A stretch of 45,188 nucleotides of DNA from Bryobacteraceae bacterium (GCA_030041495.1 JASHNT010000128.1:1-45188), one strand, 5' to 3'; positions 17,521 to 27,137 are shown, numbered from the stretch's first letter. The notes: generated from the letters alone by a model not told the origin. Numbers and translations: made by a program.

Positions 17521-19011
17521 ATGCGCCGATTATTTCTGATTGGTGTGGCTTCGGCCGGGTGGTTGTTCGCGCAACCTTCGTGGCCGGGCTGGGGCAATGG
17601 CGATTCGAATTCCCGCTTTCAGTCCTCGGATCAAGCTGGGATTGCAGCCGATCAAGTGCCAAACCTCGGGCTGCAGTGGGCGTTTGGATTTCCGGGCGTG
17701 CGCTCCATGATCGGCGCGCCCAGCTTCGCCGACGGTCGAGTCTACATCGGCACCGACAACGGAACGGTATACGCGCTGGATGCCAAGACTGGGCGCCAGT
17801 ATTGGTCATTCAAAGCCGACGCTGGAGTACGCAATGTAACGATTGCGGGGATGGCCGCAATCTTCGGCGATCAGAAGGCCAACGTGTATGCGGTGAACGG
17901 ATCGTCCGGTGAACTGATATGGAAAGTGAAGGTCGATGACCATTCCAGAGCGTTAATCACGGGCGCACCCAAGGTCTTCAACAACCGCCTCTATATTCCC
18001 GTGGCCTCCGGCGAAGAGGGAGCGGGTCCAAATCCGAATTATCCCTGCTGCACGTTCCGAGGCAGCGTCGTCGCGCTCGATGCGGCCACAGGCAAGCAGA
18101 TCTGGAAAACCTACACCATTGCGGAAGAGCCCAAGCAGATCGGCAAGAATTCGAATGGAGCGCTACGCTGGGCTCCGGCGGGAGGCGGCGTGTGGAACTC
18201 GCCCACCATCGACGAAAAGCGCCACGCGCTGTACATCGGCACCGGCGACGCCTACACCTCGCCCGCGGCCCCCACTACGGATTCGATCATGGCAATGGAT
18301 CTCGACTCCGGCAAAATCCTCTGGTCGGTGCAGGACACCGCGAACGATACCTGGCTCGCGGGATGCACCCCGCAAAGGCACGGCGAGAACTGCCCGAAGG
18401 ATATCGGGCCAGATCACGATTTCGGCTCACCGCCGATCTTGCAGACGGTCGGCGGGCGCGACCTGCTGATCGCGGGGCAGAAGAGCGGCAACGTGTGGGC
18501 GCACGATCCGGATAAGAAGGGCGCGGTGGTATGGAAAACTCCTCTGGTTGCCGACACCACGCAGTTCGGCGGAAAAATCATCTGGGGCGGCGCAGCGGAC
18601 AGGCAGAACGCTTACTTCGGGCTGGGCACTGGAGGCATCGCCGCAGTGCAGCTTCTCGATGGAGAGAAGCAATGGTTCGCGGACCTCACTCCTGCTACCG
18701 CAGCCGCCTCGCACACGGGAGAAGATGGTCCGCTGACTGCCATTCCAGGCGTCGTCTTCTCCGGCGGATGGGACGGGGTGCTGCGCGCGCTTTCCACAGC
18801 CAACGGTAAGGTGTTGTGGGAATATAACACCGTTATGGATTACCAGACAGTCAACGGCGTCGCCGCCAAGGGCGGCTCGATGGGCGCGGCTGGCCCGGTG
18901 GTGGCGGGTGGGACGCTTTACGTGTCCTCCGGCTACGTGGGAGTCAAGAACGGGATGCCGGGCAACGTATTGCTCGCGTTTACGGTTAAGCCGGGCCGCA
19001 GCCAGCCGTGA
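17521..19011 (+). CDS. PQQ beta-propeller protein, polyvinyl-alcohol-dehydrogenase-like, without cytochrome c domain
   Basis: A 496-residue exported quinoprotein (signal peptide MRRLFLIGVASAGWLFAQ). Propeller blades repeat as VYALDAKTGRQYWSF, VYAVNGSSGELIWKV, VVALDAATGKQIWKT, IMAMDLDSGKILWSV and VWAHDPDKKGAVVWKT. The segment NPNYPCCTFRGSVVALDAATG is characteristic of polyvinyl alcohol dehydrogenases, which oxidise secondary alcohols. Those enzymes usually carry a cytochrome c domain with CxxCH; none is present here, so the electron acceptor must be separate. ATG 17521 is chosen because it begins the signal peptide and has TAGACT seven bases upstream; the frame is open further upstream but antisense to mbfA. 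Substrate unknown. Confidence 0.85.
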   Translation: MRRLFLIGVASAGWLFAQPSWPGWGNGDSNSRFQSSDQAGIAADQVPNLGLQWAFGFPGVRSMIGAPSFADGRVYIGTDNGTVYALDAKTGRQYWSFKADAGVRNVTIAGMAAIFGDQKANVYAVNGSSGELIWKVKVDDHSRALITGAPKVFNNRLYIPVASGEEGAGPNPNYPCCTFRGSVVALDAATGKQIWKTYTIAEEPKQIGKNSNGALRWAPAGGGVWNSPTIDEKRHALYIGTGDAYTSPAAPTTDSIMAMDLDSGKILWSVQDTANDTWLAGCTPQRHGENCPKDIGPDHDFGSPPILQTVGGRDLLIAGQKSGNVWAHDPDKKGAVVWKTPLVADTTQFGGKIIWGGAADRQNAYFGLGTGGIAAVQLLDGEKQWFADLTPATAAASHTGEDGPLTAIPGVVFSGGWDGVLRALSTANGKVLWEYNTVMDYQTVNGVAAKGGSMGAAGPVVAGGTLYVSSGYVGVKNGMPGNVLLAFTVKPGRSQP

Positions 19012-19031
19012 TATCCTTTGATGAGGCATCC

Positions 19032-20515
<1,484 letters not shown>

Positions 20516-20521
20516 CTCTGC

Positions 20522-20543
20522 CGGGGGGCTTTCGGGCCCCCCG
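20522..20543 (+). terminator. GC-rich hairpin after ligM
   Basis: CGGGGGGC (20522-20529) and GCCCCCCG (20536-20543) form a perfect eight-pair stem around TTTCGG, starting six bases after the ligM stop. A T5 run follows only at 20566-20570, so it is a strong hairpin but not a textbook intrinsic terminator. Confidence 0.55.
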
Positions 20544-20568
20544 AACCACTCCTCCCTGGCAGTCCTTT

Positions 20569-20853
20569 TTAAACCACCCTCAGTAATTCGCGCGTACCCG
20601 TCGACCAGAGATCCGTATAACCGGCCAGCTTTTCCCGGAACACGGGTTTGGTGGTGTACTGGTGATATTGCGTCTCAGACTCGGCCATGCTGGCGACTTC
20701 AAACTCCAGGATCACGCGGCTGAATTCGCCGGTCACGTCCGTCAGCACGCGAGCCCTGGGAATATCGGCCCCGGCCGCGACCTCCTTGAACAGGCTTGCC
20801 AGCTTCCCGGCTTGACCAGGTTTCGCGGTGAAGCAGTTTCTCACTACGATCAT
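20569..20853 (-). CDS. Small dimeric alpha/beta-barrel protein (antibiotic-biosynthesis-monooxygenase/NIPSNAP-like)
   Basis: A 94-residue protein from ATG 20853, which has GGAGGGG upstream; the frame is open further 5' but without family support. The pattern MIVVRNCFTAKPGQAGKLASLFKE, then SRVILEFEVASMAESETQY and a final aromatic-rich helix fits a ferredoxin-like dimeric alpha/beta barrel. Some members are cofactor-less quinol monooxygenases, many have no known role. It is the last gene of the ferredoxin-reductase-folB operon, 34 bases after folB, and converges on ligM. A role in aromatic metabolism is suggested only by position. Confidence 0.6.
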   Translation of the reverse strand: MIVVRNCFTAKPGQAGKLASLFKEVAAGADIPRARVLTDVTGEFSRVILEFEVASMAESETQYHQYTTKPVFREKLAGYTDLWSTGTRELLRVV

Positions 20854-20887
20854 GGGGGGCCCCTCCGTTTTCGAGTTCCGGAGCGCC

Positions 20888-21241
20888 CTACGCCGGACGC
20901 TCCCACTCAATGATCGCCGATACGGATTCCGCCAGTCTCAAGGCGTGCGGCTTGTCGACTTCCAGGTGCACGCTCGTGATCCGGGAATCCCGGATCAATT
21001 CCTGGAGAATGCCGTCCGCCAGTTTCTCGAGCAGTTTGAACTGGGTGCCGGTCACGAAATTTACGATGCAATCCCGCACCAGCTTGTAGTCCAGCGCGTC
21101 TTCCAGAGCGTCGGTTTGGAGGGCCGTTGCTGGGTTATATTCGACGCGAACGTTGATCACGATATCCCGCTCCGCGCGCCGCTCCTCCTCATAGACCCCG
21201 AGGATGCTCGAGACGCGAAGATTCTTGACGCAGATAATCAT
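20888..21241 (-). CDS. folB: Dihydroneopterin aldolase FolB
   Basis: A 117-residue T-fold enzyme that cleaves 7,8-dihydroneopterin to 6-hydroxymethyl-dihydropterin in folate synthesis. Landmarks: IICVKNLRVSSILGVYEEERRAERDIVINVRVEY (the G-V-Y-x-x-E-R motif and paired strand), LDYKLVRDCIVNFV, FKLLEKLADGILQELI with the pterin-anchoring Glu, and VHLEVDKPHAL carrying the conserved K-P. The ATG overlaps the reductase stop as ATGA, so the two are translationally coupled. Folate supply beside a tetrahydrofolate-consuming LigM is suggestive, although folB is also an ordinary housekeeping gene. Confidence 0.9.
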   Translation of the reverse strand: MIICVKNLRVSSILGVYEEERRAERDIVINVRVEYNPATALQTDALEDALDYKLVRDCIVNFVTGTQFKLLEKLADGILQELIRDSRITSVHLEVDKPHALRLAESVSAIIEWERPA

Positions 21242-22452
21242 AATATCCTTAGATCCAGGCTTGCATCGGCGGCCTGCTCCGGGCTGAGAACGGTTTTTGC
21301 GGCAAGCAGCTTGCGTGCTGCCAAATGGTCGGCGGGCCGGTTGACGGAATCTACGGAGCACAGCATTGCGCCGCGAAAATGGAAGACCGAAAATTTTCCC
21401 GATTGTGGTTCGCCGCGCACCACGTGGCGATCGTGTCCATGGGGCAAACCGGCCATCTGCAGGCGAATCTCGAACTGGTCCGACCAGAACCACGGCACCG
21501 CGGCGTAAGGCGCCGGCTTGCCCGCGATGGTCCGGGCCACACTGACGCCTTGATCGACGGCATTCTGCACCGATTCCAGGCGCACACGGGAGCCGGAAAA
21601 GGCGCTGGGATATTGCGCGCAATCGCCGATCGCGAAAATGTTCTCGTCGGAGGTCCGCAGAAACTCATCCACGGCGATCCCGTTCTCGACTGGCAGGCCA
21701 GCCTCATGTGCCAGGTCCGTGTGCGGGACGATCCCGATTCCAATCACGATTAAATCGGCGTCGATTGGGCGGCCGTTGCCCAGCACCAGTTGCTTGGCCT
21801 TGCTGCCGCAGCCCCGAATCTCGGCGACGTGCGCGTCTGGAATGATCTCCGTTCCGCGCTCCGCGTGAGCCGAGCGTATGAATTCCGAAATCGACGTGCC
21901 CACCGCGCGCGCCATCAATCGCGGAAGGGCCTCGATCACCGTCACGTTCTTTCCCAGCGATCGCGCCGAGGCCGCGACCTCCAGGCCCACGAACCCTCCC
22001 CCAATCACAACGACGTCATGCGCCTGCTCCAACCGCTGCTTCAGCTCGACCGCTTCACCCAGAGTTCGCAGATAACACACGCCGTCGAGGTCCGCTCCGG
22101 GAATTTGCAGCCGGCGGTTTCGCGCGCCCAAAGCCAGTACCAGTTTGCTATAGCTCAGCTCGCGGCCCGATTTCAGCCGGACTTTGCGCGTGCTCCGCTC
22201 GATTCCGATTACCTTTTCGCCAGAAAGTAACTCGATTTGATGCCCGGCATAGTACGACTCCGGTCGCAACAGCAGGCGCGTCTGATCCTGCTTGCCGACT
22301 ACGAAAGCCTTCGAAAGAGGCGGCCGCTGGTAGGGCAGGTGCGGTTCGTCGCCAATGAGGAAAACCGGCTCGGCGTATCCCTCCGTCCGCAGCGATGCGG
22401 CAATCTGATAGCCCGCCTGTCCGCCGCCGACGATCACAACTTCATCGGGCAT
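21238..22452 (-). CDS. Ferredoxin reductase, FAD-dependent (putidaredoxin/rhodocoxin reductase type)
   Basis: A 404-residue FAD/NAD(P)H oxidoreductase that passes electrons to a [2Fe-2S] ferredoxin. It has two Rossmann motifs: FAD-binding VIVGGGQAGYQIA at residues 6-18 and NAD(P)-binding VVVIGGGFVGLEVAAS near 147-162. Also present are the PYQRPPLSK signature of this group and the second FAD contact NIFAIGDCAQYP. It starts one base after the ferredoxin stop and overlaps folB. Its partner is evidently the ferredoxin next door. The terminal oxygenase (a P450 or Rieske enzyme) is not in the window. Confidence 0.92.
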   Translation of the reverse strand: MPDEVVIVGGGQAGYQIAASLRTEGYAEPVFLIGDEPHLPYQRPPLSKAFVVGKQDQTRLLLRPESYYAGHQIELLSGEKVIGIERSTRKVRLKSGRELSYSKLVLALGARNRRLQIPGADLDGVCYLRTLGEAVELKQRLEQAHDVVVIGGGFVGLEVAASARSLGKNVTVIEALPRLMARAVGTSISEFIRSAHAERGTEIIPDAHVAEIRGCGSKAKQLVLGNGRPIDADLIVIGIGIVPHTDLAHEAGLPVENGIAVDEFLRTSDENIFAIGDCAQYPSAFSGSRVRLESVQNAVDQGVSVARTIAGKPAPYAAVPWFWSDQFEIRLQMAGLPHGHDRHVVRGEPQSGKFSVFHFRGAMLCSVDSVNRPADHLAARKLLAAKTVLSPEQAADASLDLRIL

Positions 22453-22776
22453 CTACTTCTGATACTCAGGCATACGCACAATCAAGCCGTCCAACTCCGG
22501 GCGGACGGCGATCTGGCAGCTCAGCCGGCTGTTAGGCATCCGTTCGCACGCCGTCGAATCGAGCATAGCGTCCTGCTCCTCATCGATCGCCGGCAGCAGC
22601 GGCAAAAACGCTTCGTCGACGTAGACGTGGCAGGTGGCGCACAGGCACGAACCTCCGCATTCGGCCACGATTCCGTCGATTCCGTTGCGCACCGCGCCCT
22701 CCATAACGGACTCGCCGTTGGGCACGTCGATCTGAAACTTCTCTCCCGCATGGGAGATGTAAGTGATCTTGGGCAT
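22453..22776 (-). CDS. [2Fe-2S] ferredoxin, adrenodoxin/putidaredoxin type
   Basis: A 107-residue electron carrier. Cluster ligands fit C-x5-C-x2-C-xn-C: Cys40, Cys46, Cys49 (in AECGGSCLCATCHVYV) and Cys87 (SRLSCQIAV). The acidic helix AIDEEQDAMLD is the usual docking surface for reductase and P450. It is the first gene of a four-gene operon with its reductase. A GATAAT on the minus strand at 22799-22794 lies 17 bases upstream and may be the -10. This type of ferredoxin normally serves a cytochrome P450, such as aromatic O-demethylases, or a Rieske oxygenase. Isc-type ferredoxin is the alternative, but there are no isc genes nearby. Confidence 0.93.
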   Translation of the reverse strand: MPKITYISHAGEKFQIDVPNGESVMEGAVRNGIDGIVAECGGSCLCATCHVYVDEAFLPLLPAIDEEQDAMLDSTACERMPNSRLSCQIAVRPELDGLIVRMPEYQK

Positions 22777-22842
22777 ATAAGGGATGAAACACCATTATCG
22801 CTGATGAAACACGCCTCTACTAAATCCGCCCCACTAATCCGA

Positions 22843-22848
22843 TAGAAT
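22843..22848 (+). promoter_or_regulatory. -10 element TAGAAT for the secreted unknown gene
   Basis: TAGAAT ends eight bases before ATG 22857, close enough for a transcript with almost no leader. The gap to the divergent ferredoxin gene is 80 bases. Confidence 0.4.
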
Positions 22849-22856
22849 CAAGTGAG

Positions 22857-23966
22857 ATGAGGGGAGTTTTCGCCACTACCGCCATGGTGTGTCTAGCCGG
22901 GGTCCTGGCGCACGCCGATGATTCGCCATCGCAGGTTCCGTGCGCGGTCGAGGCGCCGGGCGGGCAATGGAGCGACGCGGCACGATGGATCGCCGGACAG
23001 AGCGCCGCACCTTTTTCCACCGCACTCACCCCGGATCAACGCGCGGCCTGGAACGATTTTTCACACCTTTCCGCGGCGGAATGGTCCAATTTGAAGCGGC
23101 AATATCTCAATCGCATTGATGCCTGGCGTGCCCAAAATCTCCCCACGGTTCCCGCCGGTCTCGCCTTCTATCCCTTTGGCGGACCCGATGCCGCGAATTT
23201 GCTCGCCTTCTATCCCGACGCGAGAGAGTACATGATGATCGGCCTGGAGCCGGTGGGTTGCGTCCCCACCTCCATTGCGGATTACACGCCGGCCTACTTC
23301 GCCGAGCTGCGCCAGAGCTTGAGCACCGTGGTCGCCATGGGCTTCTTTAAGACTGACGACATGCGCCGCGACATAACCCAGAGCGATCTGAACGGCGTGC
23401 TGCCCTTGCTGGTCTTTCTGATCTCCCGGTCCGGCTACACCATCGACGGCGTCACTTCCATCGGCATTTCCCCTGCCGGCGCCGGGCCGCTGGCGAATAT
23501 TGCCAAACCCGAGGTCACCGGCGTCGCTATCCATTTCAGCGACGCCAAGCACGGCGCGCGAACGCTGCGCTATTTTTCAATGAATCTGGAAAATTCCCGG
23601 CTGAGGCGCAGGCCCGGGGTCACCCAGTTCCTCAGGAATCTGCCGGACACGGTAACTCTGGTCAAGGCAGCCTCGTACCTGATGCACAAGCCCTACTTTT
23701 CGTCGATTCGTTCCACCATCCTCGCCAAGAGCCGCGTGGTGATTGAGGACGATTCAGGCATCCCGTACCACTACTTCGACCCCGCCGCATGGAACGTGCG
23801 GTTGTTTGGAACGTATTCGGAGCCGATCCAGATGTTCAAGGACTGGAGCCAGGACGATCTAAAGGCAGCCTACGATCAGCCGGGGGTTCCGCCGCTCGAT
23901 TTTGGACTTGGCTACCGCCATCTCGACCACTCGAACTTGCTGCTGGCGGTGCGCAAAACCAAATGA
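22857..23966 (+). CDS. Secreted protein of unknown function
   Basis: A 369-residue protein with a clear signal peptide (MRGVFATTAMVCLAGVLAHA). I do not recognise a named family. The mature part is mixed alpha/beta, with no repeats, no membrane segments and no metal-binding cysteine cluster. Noticeable stretches are FYPFGGPDAANLLAFYPDAREYMMIGLEPVG, NGVLPLLVFLISRSGYTI, RTLRYFSMNLENS, VIEDDSGIPYHYFD and LGYRHLDHSNLLLAVRK. It is monocistronic, with its own -10, and converges on an alpha/beta hydrolase gene. Length and export signal argue for a real gene; the function is not inferable. Confidence 0.8.
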   Translation: MRGVFATTAMVCLAGVLAHADDSPSQVPCAVEAPGGQWSDAARWIAGQSAAPFSTALTPDQRAAWNDFSHLSAAEWSNLKRQYLNRIDAWRAQNLPTVPAGLAFYPFGGPDAANLLAFYPDAREYMMIGLEPVGCVPTSIADYTPAYFAELRQSLSTVVAMGFFKTDDMRRDITQSDLNGVLPLLVFLISRSGYTIDGVTSIGISPAGAGPLANIAKPEVTGVAIHFSDAKHGARTLRYFSMNLENSRLRRRPGVTQFLRNLPDTVTLVKAASYLMHKPYFSSIRSTILAKSRVVIEDDSGIPYHYFDPAAWNVRLFGTYSEPIQMFKDWSQDDLKAAYDQPGVPPLDFGLGYRHLDHSNLLLAVRKTK

Positions 23967-23985
23967 TCATCTAATAAGAAGATCA
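23964..23985. terminator. Hairpin joining two convergent stop codons
   Basis: TGATC-a-TCT (23964-23972) pairs with AGA-a-GATCA (23977-23985) around the loop AATA, with one A/A mismatch. Both TGA stops lie at the ends of the stem. AT-rich, with no T-tract; a bidirectional terminator is possible. Confidence 0.35.
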
Positions 23986-24852
23986 GGGAAGCGTCGCGAG
24001 AAATCTTTCCAGCGACCGGTTGAAGCGCGCTGGGTCTTCCATCATCAGAAAGTGGCCGCTATGCTCCCATTTTTCCAGACGCAGTTTGGGGAAGATGGTG
24101 CGCATCGCGGCTGCGCGCTCCTCGGTCCCTTTTTGCGCAGCCTGGATCGCCAGCGTGGGGATGGGGAAGGTCTCCGCGGGCGGTGGAGGATCGAGCTTCG
24201 AAGGACTGGTCACCGCCGCCACGCGCACCCATTCCGGAGTCGCCAGCATCTTGGAGCGAATTTCGGCCCGAAGAGCGGGCGTGGTCTTGGCGGAGAACAT
24301 CGCCTCCACTTGCGCCAGAAAATTCCTTTCACCGGCCGGACCGCTCAGAGTCTCGGCTCTCTTTTGGTAGCGGACTAACTGGGCGGCGTGATAGCCGGCC
24401 GTATTCGGCTCCGCTCCTACGGTCGCATCCACCAGGACCAGCGCCTTTACCTGTTCCGGAAACATGCGAATGAACGCGTAGGCGATCGGCCCACCCAGGC
24501 TGTGGCCCACCAGCACCACGCGGTCGACTCCGGCGTCACGCAATACGGCTTCGATTCCGCGGGCGAAAAACTCTACCGGATAGGAGACCATCGGCTTGTC
24601 GCTCTGGCCGTGGCCCGGCAGGTCGATCAGCAGCGAGCGATGATTCCGGTACACCGGCTCCTGGCCGCGCCAGAACGTAAGGTCGCAGGTCCAGCCATGG
24701 ATGAACACCACGGCCTCTCTGCCTTCGCCGTAGCTTTCATAGTGAACCCGGCCGCCTTCAAACGGAGCGAACCGTGAAACATCGCTTCCACTGGACGCAC
24801 CCCAAGCCGCCAACGCGATGAGCACGCCCACCGGCCAAAATTTCCGTCGCAC
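23983..24852 (-). CDS. Alpha/beta hydrolase, exported
   Basis: A 289-residue alpha/beta hydrolase starting with GTG 24852. The N-terminus (MRRKFWPVGVLIALAAWGASS) is a signal peptide or anchor. Core motifs: VVFIHGWTCDLTFWRGQ (oxyanion loop HGW), LLIDLPGHGQSDKP, nucleophile elbow VVLVGHSLGGPIAY with the Ser in GHSLGG, and WEHSGHFLMMEDP with the catalytic His. Could be an esterase, lactonase or haloalkane-dehalogenase-like enzyme; the substrate is unknown. It begins seven bases downstream of the DUF2461 stop, so the two are probably one transcript. Confidence 0.88.
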   Translation of the reverse strand: MRRKFWPVGVLIALAAWGASSGSDVSRFAPFEGGRVHYESYGEGREAVVFIHGWTCDLTFWRGQEPVYRNHRSLLIDLPGHGQSDKPMVSYPVEFFARGIEAVLRDAGVDRVVLVGHSLGGPIAYAFIRMFPEQVKALVLVDATVGAEPNTAGYHAAQLVRYQKRAETLSGPAGERNFLAQVEAMFSAKTTPALRAEIRSKMLATPEWVRVAAVTSPSKLDPPPPAETFPIPTLAIQAAQKGTEERAAAMRTIFPKLRLEKWEHSGHFLMMEDPARFNRSLERFLATLP

Positions 24853-24859
24853 GAGAATA

Positions 24860-25549
24860 CTATGGTAGCGCGCTCGCAGAGCGCTTCTTCATCAAACCGG
24901 CGTTCAGCATGTCCACGACCGGGGCGGCGGCACGAAGGCGCTTTAGGATCTCCCCCAGCAGCTTGGGCGATTCCGCCAGTTTCGCATCCAACTCTACCCA
25001 ATACAGCCAGGACTTCATGCGAATCAAATCGCTGGCCGGATGTTTCGGGTCGAATCCTTTGGGCACGCGGCTCAACTCATCGCCGTGCAGTTTACCCATC
25101 AACTTTTCCGGCCCGAGCGCAGCCTTGCGCAGGGACTCGTGATGTTGCGCGATCCAGCTTCGCAGGGCGAACAGCTCCTCCGGACCCGGCATGTACACTC
25201 CGGCGGCGATGCCGAACGATTGCGCCGAAAGATGAATGTAGAATCCGGCCGAACTGTGCTTGCCCTGTCCCCTGCGTGGAAAAATCGCCGCGAGGTGAGT
25301 CTTATACGGCGTCTTATCCGGGCTGAAGCGCGTATCGCGATAGATGCGGTAGATGGCTTGCTTCGGATCGTTGATATGCTCGGGCGCGAAGGCGGGCAGC
25401 TCGGCGTTGATCGCTTCGACCAAATCCATCATCGGGGCTTTGAGCTTGGCCTCGAAGACCTCCTTGCGCGGCTGAAACCATTCGCGGCGATTGTTGCGCT
25501 CCAGACTTCGCAGGAATTTGAGCGCCTCGGGTGGGAAACCAGGGAACAT
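24860..25549 (-). CDS. DUF2461 (TIGR02453) family protein
   Basis: A 229-residue protein of the conserved DUF2461 family, function unknown. Family hallmarks are complete: FPPEALKFLRSLERNNRREWFQ at the start, IYRIYRDTRFSPDKTPYKTHLAAIF in the middle, SAGFYIHLS, GVYMPGPEEL and SWLYWVELD. ATG 25549 (MFPGFPPEAL) matches the usual family start; the frame is open upstream but that part is unrelated. It is divergent from murB with only 15 bases between the two start codons. Confidence 0.92.
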   Translation of the reverse strand: MFPGFPPEALKFLRSLERNNRREWFQPRKEVFEAKLKAPMMDLVEAINAELPAFAPEHINDPKQAIYRIYRDTRFSPDKTPYKTHLAAIFPRRGQGKHSSAGFYIHLSAQSFGIAAGVYMPGPEELFALRSWIAQHHESLRKAALGPEKLMGKLHGDELSRVPKGFDPKHPASDLIRMKSWLYWVELDAKLAESPKLLGEILKRLRAAAPVVDMLNAGLMKKRSASALP

Positions 25550-25551
25550 AT

Positions 25552-25564
25552 TACTCTGAGGATA
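25552..25564. promoter_or_regulatory. Divergent -10 elements in the 15-base murB/DUF2461 gap
   Basis: TACTCT (25552-25557, plus) ends seven bases before the murB ATG at 25565. TATCCT (25564-25559, minus) ends nine bases before the DUF2461 ATG at 25549. The two promoters must overlap and extend into the opposite coding region. No -35 is evident for either. A GAGG at 25558-25561 lies only three bases before the murB ATG, too close for a normal Shine-Dalgarno. Confidence 0.4.
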
Positions 25565-26509
25565 ATGCTTTCGCGTCTGCGCGCGATTCCCCACGTAACC
25601 GTTTCTGAGAACGCTCTATTACGCGAGCATACCCGTTTCGCGATCGGCGGGCCCGCTCGATTTTTGATCGACGTGTCCGCGGAAGATTCGTTGCCAGCCG
25701 TCTTAGCCGAGCTCCGCACTTCCGGTTGCGCGGTCGCGCTGATCGGCGGAGGCACGAACCTGATCGTTGCCGATGCGGGCTTCCCGGGCGCGGTCGTGCG
25801 CTACACCGCGCATCGAATCGAGGCTTCCGGCGATTCCATTCGCGTCGACGCCGGTGCGGTGCTGCAAGACCTGATCGATTTCACTGTCGAGCACGGCTTG
25901 AAGGGCCTGGAGACCATGACCGGCATCCCCGGCTGGGTCGGCGGAGCGATCTACGGCAACGCGGGTGCCTACGGCCACTCGATTCAGGAGCGATCCGAAT
26001 GCGTGCGCTTCTTCGACGGCTCCTGCTTCCGGGAGATCGGCAACGCTGAGTGCAAGTTTGCCTACCGAGAGAGCGTATTCAAACACAGCAAAGACTGGAT
26101 CGTGACCTCCGCCGCACTGCGGTTCGAGCCCGCCGATCCCGCAGCGCTGCGAGCTTCCGCCGATGCAATCCTCAAAATCCGCAATGAAAAATATCCGCCG
26201 TCGATGCGCTGCGCCGGCAGCATCTTCAAGAACCTGATTCTGGCGAATCTTCCCGAATCCGTGCGGGCGCGTGTTCCCGCGCAAGTGATCCGCGAAGGCA
26301 AGGTTCCGTCGGCGTATTTCTTGGAAACCATCGGCGCGAAGGGCATGAAGCGCGGAGGCATTCAGGTCGCCGATTACCACGCGAATCTGATCTACAACAC
26401 CGGCGGCGGAACGTCTGCGGATCTGCGCGAATTGATCGAGCTGCTGAAATCGCGAGTCATGGCCGAGTACGGGCTCGCGCTCGAAGAGGAAGTGCAGTAC
26501 ATTTTTTGA
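25565..26509 (+). CDS. murB: UDP-N-acetylenolpyruvoylglucosamine reductase MurB
   Basis: A 314-residue FAD enzyme that reduces UDP-GlcNAc-enolpyruvate to UDP-MurNAc in peptidoglycan synthesis (cytoplasm). Motifs: LREHTRFAIGGPARFLI, VALIGGGTNLIVAD (FAD pyrophosphate), GLETMTGIPGWVGGAIYGNAGAYG, CKFAYRESVFK (active-site Arg), CAGSIFKN with the proton-donor Ser, and a C-terminal EEEVQYIF carrying the catalytic Glu. ATG 25565 puts the family core 18 residues in, as usual; the open frame continues upstream antisense to DUF2461 and is not coding. It stands apart from any division/cell-wall cluster. Confidence 0.95.
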   Translation: MLSRLRAIPHVTVSENALLREHTRFAIGGPARFLIDVSAEDSLPAVLAELRTSGCAVALIGGGTNLIVADAGFPGAVVRYTAHRIEASGDSIRVDAGAVLQDLIDFTVEHGLKGLETMTGIPGWVGGAIYGNAGAYGHSIQERSECVRFFDGSCFREIGNAECKFAYRESVFKHSKDWIVTSAALRFEPADPAALRASADAILKIRNEKYPPSMRCAGSIFKNLILANLPESVRARVPAQVIREGKVPSAYFLETIGAKGMKRGGIQVADYHANLIYNTGGGTSADLRELIELLKSRVMAEYGLALEEEVQYIF

Positions 26510-26519
26510 TGATTTGACC

Positions 26520-27137
26520 TTAACGGATCTTGATCCACTCGCGAACACGGCTCGCGATGTCGCCGTCTTCAGGGAACAAGTCGCTGATCACGGCCACTGA
26601 ATCGGCGCCCGCGTCCAACACGGTTTTCGCGTTTGCCCGAGTGATTCCTCCGATGGCTACCAGCGGCTTCTTGGTGAGCGGGCGCAAACGCCGCAAACCT
26701 TCCACGCCGACTTGCTGGTCGGGGTTCTGTTTCGACGCGGTGCCGAAGATCGGCCCCAGCGCCAGGTAATCCGCCGGCTCGGCCTCCGCGGCACGCAACT
26801 GCGCTTCATTGTGGGTCGAGAAGCCGAGCATCGCATTGCCCAAGATGGCGCGCACCGCCGAAGGCGGCAAATCGTCCTGGCCCAGGTGCAGCCCGGCATC
26901 GACCAAGCGAGCCAGATCCGTGCGGTCATTCACGATCAGGGGAACTCCGCATGCCTGGCACATCTCGGCCACGTGGTGCAGCGTCTCGAAAACCTCGCGC
27001 GACCAAAATGTCTTGTGACGGAATTGCAGGATCGCCGCGCCGCCTTCCAGGATCTGCGTAGCCGCGTCGATCACGCCGACGGAACGCTTGGCCGCGGCCT
27101 CCGTGTCAAGAATCGGATAAAAACGCGGCAGGGTCAT
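26520..27137 (-). CDS. thiE: Thiamine-phosphate synthase ThiE
   Basis: A 205-residue TIM-barrel enzyme joining HMP-pyrophosphate and hydroxyethylthiazole phosphate to make thiamine phosphate. Motifs: FYPILDTE, ILQFRHKTFWSREVFETL, PLIVNDRTDLARLVDAGLHLGQDDLPP, GFSTHNEAQLRAA, DYLALGPIFGTASKQN, KPLVAIGGITRANAKTVLDAGADSVAVIS. The usual Gln-Leu-Arg-x-K in strand 2 appears as Gln-Phe-Arg-x-K. The ATG overlaps the PrxQ stop (ATGA). It is the last gene of an operon led by an ATPase/TOPRIM-like pair and is convergent with murB. No other thi genes are nearby. Confidence 0.92.
   Translation of the reverse strand: MTLPRFYPILDTEAAAKRSVGVIDAATQILEGGAAILQFRHKTFWSREVFETLHHVAEMCQACGVPLIVNDRTDLARLVDAGLHLGQDDLPPSAVRAILGNAMLGFSTHNEAQLRAAEAEPADYLALGPIFGTASKQNPDQQVGVEGLRRLRPLTKKPLVAIGGITRANAKTVLDAGADSVAVISDLFPEDGDIASRVREWIKIR

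Noticed and set aside
24857-24862. TAGTAT four bases before the GTG of the exported hydrolase, as a leaderless promoter
   Set aside because: It coincides with the DUF2461 stop codon and the two genes are seven bases apart on one strand, so co-transcription is the simpler view.
25040-25564. N-terminal extension of MurB
   Set aside because: It is antisense to DUF2461, and MurB homologues begin close to ATG 25565.
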